Assembly: GCA_050249695.1 (NCBI GenBank)
Contig: JBFWQA010000003.1
Coordinates: 248,001 to 312,000, forward strand
DNA length: 64,000 bases
DNA from: JACKJP01 sp050249695
GTDB taxonomy: Bacteria; Pseudomonadota; Alphaproteobacteria; Rhizobiales; Tepidamorphaceae
Direction of reading: 5' to 3'
The stretch's first letter is position 1, and each line of letters begins with the position of its first letter. Below, piece by piece: positions 34,398 through 41,339 of this stretch. The notes below the pieces were generated by a model, which was not told where the DNA came from, did no database searches, and saw only the letters and a list, made by a program, of their open reading frames with translations. Made by a program: the position numbers and the translations under genes.

Positions 34398-36371
34398 CTA
34401 GTAGGTGTAGACGGAAAGGATGTGGATCATGAGCAGCACCGGCAGCGGCCACAGCGCCAGCACATGAGCCCAGAACGGAAGCGAGCGCGGTTTGGCGGAG
34501 GCGCCGACGATTTCGCGCGCGCGCAGCTCATGCTCGCCGCCGGTGACAAGGCCGGTCACCGCGCCGAAAACCAGCGCCGCGATGAAGCTGATCATCAACA
34601 TCAGGTTGAGATTGGCGCCGAGCCGGAACCCCGTATGCCAGACGAGGAGCAGGGCAGCGGCGAGACCGACCGCCAGATGGACGAGCCGCCAGGCCTGATA
34701 GCTTCCCAGCCGAGAAAGGGCGCCGATCCGCCGCCGCAGGCCGAGCGCCGCAGCCAGCGCCGTCGCGCCCAGCAGAAAGAAGCCCGACCATTGCTTCCAG
34801 ACCGAGTCGAACCAGATGCTGCGCAGCACTTCCCCGGGCCGGAACTCTTGCGACAGCGGTACCGGCGGCAGAAGCAGCATCGCAAGGCCGAGCAGCGCCG
34901 CGACGAGCGAGATTCCGACGAGCCACCTCCACCACCGCACCGGCTCGGGTTTCGCCGCGCCCTGCCCCAGCAATTCAAGCACCAGCGGCTGGCAGGTGCC
35001 GCAGACCGAATTCGCGCTGGTCGCCGCGCGCACATCCTCAAGGCTCTGAGCGCCGAGTGTGACCGCATCGGCGATGGCGCCCTTGTTGACGCCGGTGCAG
35101 TTGCACACGATCGCCTCGCGCGGCCAGGCGGAAACGCTCGCTTCCTGCGCGCGCCAGAGCGTCCCGTTGCGCCGGAAGGACCAGATGTTCCAGGGCTGCA
35201 GCAGGGCCCGCCTCTGGACCCGTTCCTGAAGCTGCGAGGCTTCCGGCCATGCGCCGATGCCAAGTGCCGCGACCAGCTTGCCGCGTTCGGTGAAAATCCG
35301 CCGGTAGCTGCCGTCCCCGCCGCGCCAGACATGGTTGCGAACGCCGGGTGCCTGCGCCATCGATTCAAAATCGCCCATGGAAAAGACGTCCGCGCCCAGC
35401 ACCTTGAGCTTGGTCGCCGGCGTCGACCCTCGGTAGGGGACCGGCCGGCCCGCGATTGAAGCGACGGCGGCGAGCGCCTGTTCGAAGCCGGGCCCCACGA
35501 GGCCCTGCACGACCCCCTCATGCTCGGCGCATTCGCCGACCGCATATATGAACGGGTCCGACGAGCGCATCTCGTCATCGACTTTCACGCCGCGCCCGAA
35601 TTGAAGGCCGATGGCCGAAGGCAGCTGGATATTCGCCCTCACGCCGGTGCACAGGATCACCGTATCCGCCTTCAAGATCGGGCCGCTGGCGAGCGAGACG
35701 GCTTCGACGCGGGAGGTGCCATCGATCGAGGCCACGCGCTCGCCCGGCAGCACCGCGATCCCCAGCGCCTCGATCCGTGCCCTCAGCGCCGCTCCGGCCG
35801 CTTCGTCGAGCTGTCTCGGCATCAGCCGGTTCTCATGCTCGACGACCGTCACCTGCGCGCCGCGCCGGCTCATCCCGCGCGCGGCCTCAAGCCCAAGCAA
35901 TCCGCCGCCGATCACCACCACGCGCCGCGCCGACATCGACCGGGCGAGCAACGCTTCCGCGTCGTCGAAGTTACGGAACGCATAGATGCCGGAAAGGTGG
36001 ACGCCGGGAATTGTCGGGACGAAGGCTCGCGAACCGAGGGCCAGCACAAGGTAAGAGTAGGGCACGACCCGGCCGGTGGACGTCAGCACCTTGCGCACGT
36101 CGCGCTGGACGTCGACAACGGAGACCCCGTCATAGCGGTCGACACGGCCGGGGCCGGGAAAGTCGTTGTCGAGATAGATCTGGCCGATCTGAGACTCGCC
36201 GGCCAGCAGCGGCGTCAGCTTGACCCGGTTATACGGCCGCCAGCGTTCGGCGTTGAACAGCACCACATGGAAGCCGAGACGCGACAGTTCCTGTGCCGCA
36301 CGGATTCCAACGGGGCCGCCGCCTGCGATCACGACGGGCCGGACGGTCTGCGCCGCGGTTTCCGCCGCCAT
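34398..36371 (-). CDS. NirB-like NAD(P)H flavoprotein fused to a two-haem-b membrane domain
   Basis: This 657-residue fusion begins with FAD and NAD(P) Rossmann folds (AGGGPVG near residue 16, VIGGGLLGLEAA near 154) of the NirB/rubredoxin-reductase type. A BFD-like [2Fe-2S] domain follows (C423, C425, C457, C460). It then has four to five membrane helices in place of the sirohaem domain. Two HX13H pairs, H565/H579 and H636/H650, match the haem-b ligation of ferric-reductase-like membrane domains. The visible cofactors suggest NAD(P)H to FAD to 2Fe-2S to haem b across the membrane. ATG 36371 (MAAETAAQ) was chosen; upstream codons lie in the leader RNA. Confidence 0.85.
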   Translation of the reverse strand: MAAETAAQTVRPVVIAGGGPVGIRAAQELSRLGFHVVLFNAERWRPYNRVKLTPLLAGESQIGQIYLDNDFPGPGRVDRYDGVSVVDVQRDVRKVLTSTGRVVPYSYLVLALGSRAFVPTIPGVHLSGIYAFRNFDDAEALLARSMSARRVVVIGGGLLGLEAARGMSRRGAQVTVVEHENRLMPRQLDEAAGAALRARIEALGIAVLPGERVASIDGTSRVEAVSLASGPILKADTVILCTGVRANIQLPSAIGLQFGRGVKVDDEMRSSDPFIYAVGECAEHEGVVQGLVGPGFEQALAAVASIAGRPVPYRGSTPATKLKVLGADVFSMGDFESMAQAPGVRNHVWRGGDGSYRRIFTERGKLVAALGIGAWPEASQLQERVQRRALLQPWNIWSFRRNGTLWRAQEASVSAWPREAIVCNCTGVNKGAIADAVTLGAQSLEDVRAATSANSVCGTCQPLVLELLGQGAAKPEPVRWWRWLVGISLVAALLGLAMLLLPPVPLSQEFRPGEVLRSIWFDSVWKQWSGFFLLGATALAAALGLRRRIGALSRLGSYQAWRLVHLAVGLAAALLLVWHTGFRLGANLNLMLMISFIAALVFGAVTGLVTGGEHELRAREIVGASAKPRSLPFWAHVLALWPLPVLLMIHILSVYTY

Positions 36372-36470
36372 GACAGCCGCTTCGTCAATCTGCCGGGCGA
36401 GATTCAAACCCCGTCCCTCATGTCCCGCCACCGGGCCGTCCTGCTCACCAGAAACCTCCCCTGAGCACGC

Positions 36471-36524
36471 AAAAAGCCGCCTGGACGCACGCGCTCGAAG
36501 ATGCGCGTACGGATCGGCGGCTTT
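36471..36524 (-). terminator. leader terminator (attenuator) before the NirB-like operon
   Basis: On the minus strand AAAGCCGCC (36524-36516) pairs with GGCGGCTTT (36481-36473), and the stem runs into TTTTT (36475-36471). The 34-nt loop has an inner stem ACGCGC/GCGCGT. It lies about 30 nt after the predicted transcript start and 100 bp before the first gene, the layout of a leader attenuator. Confidence 0.75.
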
Positions 36525-36527
36525 GCC

Positions 36528-36552
36528 CGTCACATCCCGCGTTGGAGTGACG
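36528..36552 (-). promoter_or_regulatory. leader hairpin with ANTAR-type hexaloop
   Basis: At the very 5' end of the predicted leader, CGTCAC-TCC pairs with GGA-(T)-GTGACG, closing the hexaloop AACGCG. A at loop position 1 and G at position 4 fit the consensus for ANTAR antiterminators such as NasR/NasT. The hairpin is directly followed by the terminator, as in nas leaders. Confidence 0.6.
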
Positions 36553-36563
36553 TTTCCTGAGAA

Positions 36564-36579
36564 AGCAAGCGACGTGCCA
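36564..36579 (-). promoter_or_regulatory. sigma-54 promoter of the NirB-like/multihaem operon
   Basis: The minus strand reads TGGCACGTCGCTTGCT, an exact match to TGGCACG-N4-TTGCW with GG-N10-GC spacing. The start of transcription would be near 36554, 2 bp before the leader hairpin. Confidence 0.85.
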
Positions 36580-36960
36580 AGAGCGACATGAGAAAATTAC
36601 ATCTAAATTTCAGTACTTTATACAATTTGCATAATTAATGGTCAGATGAAAATTTGCCCGTAATATAGACAGTTATAGACTCCCTGCCCCGCCATTGTGC
36701 AGTGCAATATTGGAGTGAAAAATTCAAGTTATTGATCGGCTGGTTTCCCGGGCTGCGCCCTGCGGCACAGGTCTGGGGCCGGGAAGCCTAGGGCGCATCG
36801 GCCTTCCGGCTTGTGGCGCGTGGTGGAACGAAGCGCCTCTTTACACGGAGCGGAGGGGATGGAGGGACTGCGTCATTCAGGGCTTCCCGGAATCGCGGAA
36901 GCCGATAGCGCCTGTATCCTGCACGGGGGGCGCTGCGCCTGAACTTCAACGGCCGCGGCC
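36580..36960. other. upstream regulatory region, AT-rich block
   Basis: No gene is seen. An AT-rich block (36596-36735) precedes the sigma-54 promoter on the minus strand and would hold activator sites. No convincing NtrC palindrome was found; TGCACTGCACAATGGCG (36699-36683 on the minus strand) is at best a partial match. 36740-36960 is GC-rich with no recognisable element. Confidence 0.4.
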
Positions 36961-37431
36961 CTATAGACCGAGCGCCGTCAGCCCAGGATAGTCGGCAGGA
37001 CGCGGCCCCTGGTCCCAGCGAAACTTCCGGTCACTTTCGGCGATGGGCACATCGTTGATCGACGCCTCGCGGCGACGCATCAGGCCCATTTCGTCGAATT
37101 CCCACTGTTCGTTTCCGTGTGCCCGGAACCAATGACCGCCGGCGTCGTGATACTCGTACTGGAAACGCACCGCGATCCGGTTTTCGTGGAAGGCCCACAA
37201 TTCTTTGATCAGCCGGTAGTCCAGTTCCTTTTCCCATTTCCGGGTCAGGAACGCGACGATGGCGTCGCGCCCGCGGAAGAATTCCGACCGGTTCCGCCAG
37301 AAGCTGTCGGCAGTGTAGGCAAGCGACACGGCGACCGGATCCCGGCGGTTCCAGGCATCCTCGGCCTTGCGGGCCTTTTCCACGGCCGTCTCATAGGTGA
37401 AGGGCGGGAATGGCGGACGTTCTTCACTCAT
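36961..37431 (-). CDS. NTF2/SnoaL-like protein (DUF1348)
   Basis: This 156-residue cone-fold protein of the DUF1348 family has typical stretches AEDAWNRRDPVAVSLAYT, DSFWRNRSEFFRGRDAIVAFLTRKW and RFQYEYHDAGGHWFRAHGNEQWEFD. No catalytic function is known to me. It is the last gene of the cyanate cluster, 30 bp after cynS, which hints at a link to cyanate or carbamate chemistry. Confidence 0.82.
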   Translation of the reverse strand: MSEERPPFPPFTYETAVEKARKAEDAWNRRDPVAVSLAYTADSFWRNRSEFFRGRDAIVAFLTRKWEKELDYRLIKELWAFHENRIAVRFQYEYHDAGGHWFRAHGNEQWEFDEMGLMRRREASINDVPIAESDRKFRWDQGPRPADYPGLTALGL

Positions 37432-37461
37432 GACCCTGCCACTCCCGCGCTTGCCCCGTCA

Positions 37462-37950
37462 TCAGACCGGCCGTGCGCCGCTCGCCGGCGCGCCGTCGCG
37501 CGGCTCGTGATATTTGTAAGGCAGATATTTGCCGTTCATGGTGATCTTGATCCGGTCTCCCGCCGGATCGCTGACCCTGTCCATCTGAAGAATGAAGTCG
37601 ATGGCCGACATGATGCCGTCGCCGAATTCCTCGTGCAGCTGTTCCTTGAGCGCCGGCCCGAACACCAGCAGCGCTTCATAGAAACGGTAGAGGGTCGGAT
37701 CGGTCGGCGGCCCCTGGATTCCTTCCGCGCGCATGGGAATATCGGATAGCATCTTTTCCTCCGACGGGCCGAGACCGAAGAGCTTGGCCGCCTTCTTCGC
37801 CTGTGCCGGCGGCAGCGGCATGTTGCCGAGCAGCGCGGTGATGATGAAGATCTGGCTGTAGCCGCCGATCTCCTCCGCAATCGCCTTCCAGGTCAGTTCC
37901 TTGTCCCGCTTGTAGTCGAGGATTTTTTCGGTGAGATCGACTCGTTTCAT
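37462..37950 (-). CDS. cynS: cyanate hydratase (cyanase)
   Basis: This 162-residue enzyme converts cyanate and bicarbonate to ammonia and CO2 via carbamate. The catalytic triad aligns as R89, E92 (YRFYE) and S115 (GIMSAI), the equivalents of E. coli R96, E99 and S122. The GKYLPYK C-terminal motif is present, and a 16-residue tail extends beyond the usual end. It is 35 bp downstream of the transporter ATPase gene, so import and hydrolysis are encoded together. Confidence 0.95.
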   Translation of the reverse strand: MKRVDLTEKILDYKRDKELTWKAIAEEIGGYSQIFIITALLGNMPLPPAQAKKAAKLFGLGPSEEKMLSDIPMRAEGIQGPPTDPTLYRFYEALLVFGPALKEQLHEEFGDGIMSAIDFILQMDRVSDPAGDRIKITMNGKYLPYKYHEPRDGAPASGARPV

Positions 37951-37985
37951 GGCTTCATCTGCTCTTTAGTTGTGGTCGGGGATTG

Positions 37986-38945
37986 TTATTTCGCGGTCGA
38001 ACTTAAACGCCCGGCATCGGGCCGCGCCTCCGCGCCGGGCATGACGACGGGGACGTTCCGGGCGTCCCATTCATGCCCGCCCGCGAGTTCCTCCGCGAAG
38101 GTGCGCGAGCGGGTGATCAGGAAATCCATCAGGTGATTGCGCAGCGGATAGTAGCCGTCGAGCCGGTGCATCTGATGCCGATCCCGGTCGCGCGGCAGCG
38201 TGTTCCGCACGATCTCGGCGATCCGCGCCTCCGGGCCATTGGTCATCAGCACGATCCGGTCGGCGAGATAGATTGCCTCGTCGACGTCATGCGTGATCAT
38301 CAGCACCGTCTGCCGGGTCTCCAGACAGATGCGCCGGACCTCGTCCTGCAGCGTGCCGCGGGTCAGCGCGTCGAGCGCTGAGAACGGCTCGTCCATCAGC
38401 AGCGTCTTCGGCTCGATCGCCAGCGCCCTGGCGATGCCGACACGCTGCCTCATGCCGCCGGAAAGCTCCGCCGGGCGTTTGTCCTCTGATCCTTTGAGGC
38501 CGACCAGTTCGATGAACCGGCGGGCGTGCTCGCGCACCCGCGCCTTCGGCCAGCGCTTGTTGCGGGCCTTGACCGCATAGGCGACATTGCCGAGCACGCT
38601 CATCCAGGGCAGGAGCGCATGGCCCTGAAAGATCACCGCGCGGTCGAGCGATGGCCCGGAAATCTCCTTGCCGTCGACGATGACGACCCCGTCATTGGGG
38701 GCATCGAGGCCGGCGAGGATATTAAGGACCGTCGTCTTGCCGCAGCCCGAATGGCCGATGATGCAAACGAACTCGCCCTGCTCGATGGGAAGCCAGAGAT
38801 TCTCGAAGATCGTGACCTCGCCGCCGCCCTTCTTCGGGTAGCGCCTCGAGATGCCTTCGATCGAGATGAGCTTGCTCGTCACGGAATGCCTCGCCTTGAG
38901 CGGTTCGGCCGCCCGTTTGGGAATGATTTTGAGAACGGTGTTCAT
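37986..38945 (-). CDS. ABC transporter ATP-binding protein (NrtC/CynD type)
   Basis: This ATPase of 319 residues belongs to the nitrate/cyanate/sulfonate group. Walker A GHSGCGKTT, the signature LSGGMRQRVGIARAL and Walker B TLLMDEP are intact. About 45 residues beyond the ABC core (from RNHLMDFLITRS) form a C-terminal extension. The ATG at 38945 overlaps the permease stop. The cynS neighbour favours cyanate over nitrate as cargo. Confidence 0.88.
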   Translation of the reverse strand: MNTVLKIIPKRAAEPLKARHSVTSKLISIEGISRRYPKKGGGEVTIFENLWLPIEQGEFVCIIGHSGCGKTTVLNILAGLDAPNDGVVIVDGKEISGPSLDRAVIFQGHALLPWMSVLGNVAYAVKARNKRWPKARVREHARRFIELVGLKGSEDKRPAELSGGMRQRVGIARALAIEPKTLLMDEPFSALDALTRGTLQDEVRRICLETRQTVLMITHDVDEAIYLADRIVLMTNGPEARIAEIVRNTLPRDRDRHQMHRLDGYYPLRNHLMDFLITRSRTFAEELAGGHEWDARNVPVVMPGAEARPDAGRLSSTAK

Positions 38946-39781
38946 TCGGGGAACGTCACCAGACGGGCCGCGAGGGCGAGGAGCTGATCCAGCGCCATGC
39001 CGACGAGGCCGATGAAGAGGATCGCGACGATCACGTTGACGATCGACAGGTTGTTCCACTCGTTCCAGACGAAATAGCCGATGCCTGTTCCGCCCACGAG
39101 CATCTCGGCCGCGACGATGACCAGCCAGGCGATGCCGATGGAAATGCGCATCCCCGTCAGGATCGTCGGCGCCGCCGCCGGCAGGATGATCGTCAGCGCC
39201 CGCTTCCAGGCCGGCACCTCCAGAGTGCGCGCGACGTTGAGCCATTCGCGCCTGACGGTGGCCACGCCGAATGCCGTGTTGAGCAGCATCGGCCAGACCG
39301 AGCAGATGAAGATGACGAATATCGCGGAGGCGTTGGAATCCTTGATCGTGTAGAGCGCCAGCGGCATCCAGGCGAGTGGCGAGATTGGCTTGAGGATCTG
39401 GATGAAGGGGTCGAGCGCCCGCGAGATCAGTTGGGACATGCCGATGAGAAAGCCGAGCGGCACCGCCAGCAGCACGGCCATCCCGTAGCCGAGCAGAACC
39501 CGCGCGATGGAATAGCCCAGCTGGATGCCGATGCCCTTGTCGTTGGGCCCGGCATCGTAGAAGGGATCCGTGACGTGCTTCCAGATTTCCCGGCCGACGC
39601 CGAGCGGTCCGGGCATCGCCGATGCCCCTTCCGTGACCTGCTTGCCCATCAGCGCGGCATAGGCCGGATCGAGATCGCTGGCGCCGCCGGACGACCGCGT
39701 TGCCAGATGCCAGCCGGCAAGAAAGCACGCGAGGATGACCAGCGACAGCAGCAGCGGCCTGAGCCGTTCGGCGACCTCCAT
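38942..39781 (-). CDS. ABC transporter permease (NrtB/CynB type)
   Basis: This 279-residue permease has about six hydrophobic segments and an EAA loop around VARTLEVPAWKRALTIILPAAAP. A periplasmic loop of about 60 residues after the first helix (SGGASDLDPAYAALMG...) is typical of NrtB. It begins 4 bp after the binding-protein stop and overlaps the ATPase start by 4 bp. Confidence 0.88.
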   Translation of the reverse strand: MEVAERLRPLLLSLVILACFLAGWHLATRSSGGASDLDPAYAALMGKQVTEGASAMPGPLGVGREIWKHVTDPFYDAGPNDKGIGIQLGYSIARVLLGYGMAVLLAVPLGFLIGMSQLISRALDPFIQILKPISPLAWMPLALYTIKDSNASAIFVIFICSVWPMLLNTAFGVATVRREWLNVARTLEVPAWKRALTIILPAAAPTILTGMRISIGIAWLVIVAAEMLVGGTGIGYFVWNEWNNLSIVNVIVAILFIGLVGMALDQLLALAARLVTFPE

Positions 39782-39785
39782 GGCG

Positions 39786-41162
39786 TCAGGCCCGCTTGAT
39801 GGCGAAGGACTGGATGTACTCCTCGGGCATCGCGGGATCGAACGGCTTGCCCATCACCTCGAAGCCCTTCGAGACGCTGTCCGGCGCCGTCATGCCGATC
39901 TCGGTCATGAGGCGGGTCGCGTCGGTCGCCAGATAGACCTGCTTGGCGATGCCGGCGTAGTCGATGTCGCCCTGCACCTGCCCCCATCGCTTCATCTGCG
40001 TCATGATCCATATGGCGAACGATTCCCAGGGGAAGGGCTGGAAATCGATCCGTTCCGGATCGTTCTGCACCTTGCCGAGCCCATCGGCATAGGTGCCGGT
40101 CAGCACCTGCTCGACGACGGTGACGGGCTGGTTGAGATAGTTTGCAGGCGCGATCGCCGCGGCGATCTCCTTGCGGTTTTCCTTCTTTGTGGCGAAGGCC
40201 GTCGCGTCGATGATCGACTTCAGGAGCGCCGAATAGGTGTTGGGCATCTCGGTTACGAATTTCTGCGATGCGGCGAAGGCGCAGCACGGATGCCCGTCCC
40301 AGATCTCCTTTGAGAGGATGTGGATGAAGCCGACGCCGTCATAGACCGCGCGCTGGTTCACCGGATCGGGCGCAAGGAAACCGTCGAGATTGTCCGCGCG
40401 AAGGTTGGCGACCATCTCCGGCGGCGGCACGACGCGGATCTGCACGTCGGTGTCAGGGTCGATGCCCGCTTCCGCCAGATAGTAGCGCAGCAGATAATTG
40501 TGCATCGAATATTCGAACGGCACGGCGAACTTGAAGCCCTTCCAGTCCTTCGGATCGCGCTTGTCCTTGTGCTTCATGGCCAGCGTGATCGCCTGTCCGT
40601 TGATATTCTCCACGGCGGGCATCGTGTAGGGAATTGGATTGGAGCCGGCACCCATCGTGATGGCGATCGGCATCGGCGAGAGCATATGCGCGGCGTCATA
40701 TTCCTCGTTCAACGTCTTGTCGCGGACCACCGCCCAGCCGGCCGTCTTCACGACATCAACGTCGAGGCCGTATTTCTCGTAGAAGCCCATCGGCTTGGCC
40801 ATGATGATCGGCGTCGCGCAGGTAATCGGAATGAAACCGACCGCGAGTTTCGACTTTTCCAGCGGCCCGGTGTCCGCCAGTGCTTCGGCGATATGACCGA
40901 CCGGCAGAAATTGCGCCAGTGCGGCCGCCGCCGTCGATGAGCCGACCGCTTTCAGAAAGGCACGCCGTGAGGCATCCTGCGGAAAGAGGGCCTTCATCAG
41001 CCCGGTCTCAACCACGCGGGTCAGGCGCTTCTCCTCATGCGCCGCCGTCTCCAGAGCTTCGGCGCGGACCGCTCGCTCATGTTCATCCTGGCTGCGGTGC
41101 TGTCCGCAAGAGCAGGCCGAAAGCTTCGTCTTCGCATCGAAGGGATTGTCGAAGGTGGTCAT
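39786..41162 (-). CDS. Tat-exported ABC substrate-binding protein (NrtA/CynA/CmpA family)
   Basis: This 458-residue binding protein has a twin-arginine signal (SRRAFLKAVG) at about residues 65-74, preceded by an unusually long 60-residue N-region with the small cysteine pair CSCGQH. The mature part starts near KLAVGFIPITCATPIIMAKP, as in NrtA/CmpA. The ATG at 41162 (MTTFDNPF) was chosen over an upstream in-frame codon. A sigma-54 promoter lies 41-56 bp upstream. Cyanate is the favoured ligand because of cynS; nitrate remains possible. Confidence 0.87.
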   Translation of the reverse strand: MTTFDNPFDAKTKLSACSCGQHRSQDEHERAVRAEALETAAHEEKRLTRVVETGLMKALFPQDASRRAFLKAVGSSTAAAALAQFLPVGHIAEALADTGPLEKSKLAVGFIPITCATPIIMAKPMGFYEKYGLDVDVVKTAGWAVVRDKTLNEEYDAAHMLSPMPIAITMGAGSNPIPYTMPAVENINGQAITLAMKHKDKRDPKDWKGFKFAVPFEYSMHNYLLRYYLAEAGIDPDTDVQIRVVPPPEMVANLRADNLDGFLAPDPVNQRAVYDGVGFIHILSKEIWDGHPCCAFAASQKFVTEMPNTYSALLKSIIDATAFATKKENRKEIAAAIAPANYLNQPVTVVEQVLTGTYADGLGKVQNDPERIDFQPFPWESFAIWIMTQMKRWGQVQGDIDYAGIAKQVYLATDATRLMTEIGMTAPDSVSKGFEVMGKPFDPAMPEEYIQSFAIKRA

Positions 41163-41202
41163 GACGTCTCCGTGAGGTTTCTTGCTGCGTTGCACAAACC
41201 TA

Positions 41203-41218
41203 TGCACGGAGCGTGCCA
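41203..41218 (-). promoter_or_regulatory. sigma-54 promoter of the cyanate operon
   Basis: The minus strand reads TGGCACGCTCCGTGCA: GG-N10-GC spacing is exact and only one base of TGGCACG-N4-TTGCA differs. The transcript would start near 41193, about 30 nt before the first gene. Confidence 0.82.
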
Positions 41219-41275
41219 GAACCGGGAAAGCCTCATTCCCCGCGTAAATCCCCAACTGGTCGGTCGCGCGCACTT

Positions 41276-41327
41276 ACGATCTTTCGTGAGTGACGAGATT
41301 TCGTTGCCCGCTCTGACGAAATTTCGT
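41276..41327. promoter_or_regulatory. three near-palindromic ACGA-N4-TCGT sites, candidate enhancer
   Basis: ACGATCTTTCGT (41276-41287), ACGAGATTTCGT (41293-41304) and the perfect palindrome ACGAAATTTCGT (41316-41327) share ACGA-N4-TCGT. They lie about 70-115 bp upstream of the -24/-12 element at 41203-41218 and just before the divergent sigma-54 activator gene, the expected place for that activator's binding sites. Confidence 0.72.
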
Positions 41328-41339
41328 AGTGTCCGCCTC

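Noticed and set aside
36724..36735. TCAA-GTTA-TTGA palindrome as an FNR/NnrR box
   Set aside because: FNR-type sites read TTGAT-N4-ATCAA; here the half-sites face the other way.
41037..41339. Longer N-terminus of the sigma-54 activator
   Set aside because: It would code through the cyanate-operon promoter and the three palindromes, and its composition is not domain-like. The ATG at 41340 is preferred, though it lacks a strong ribosome binding site.
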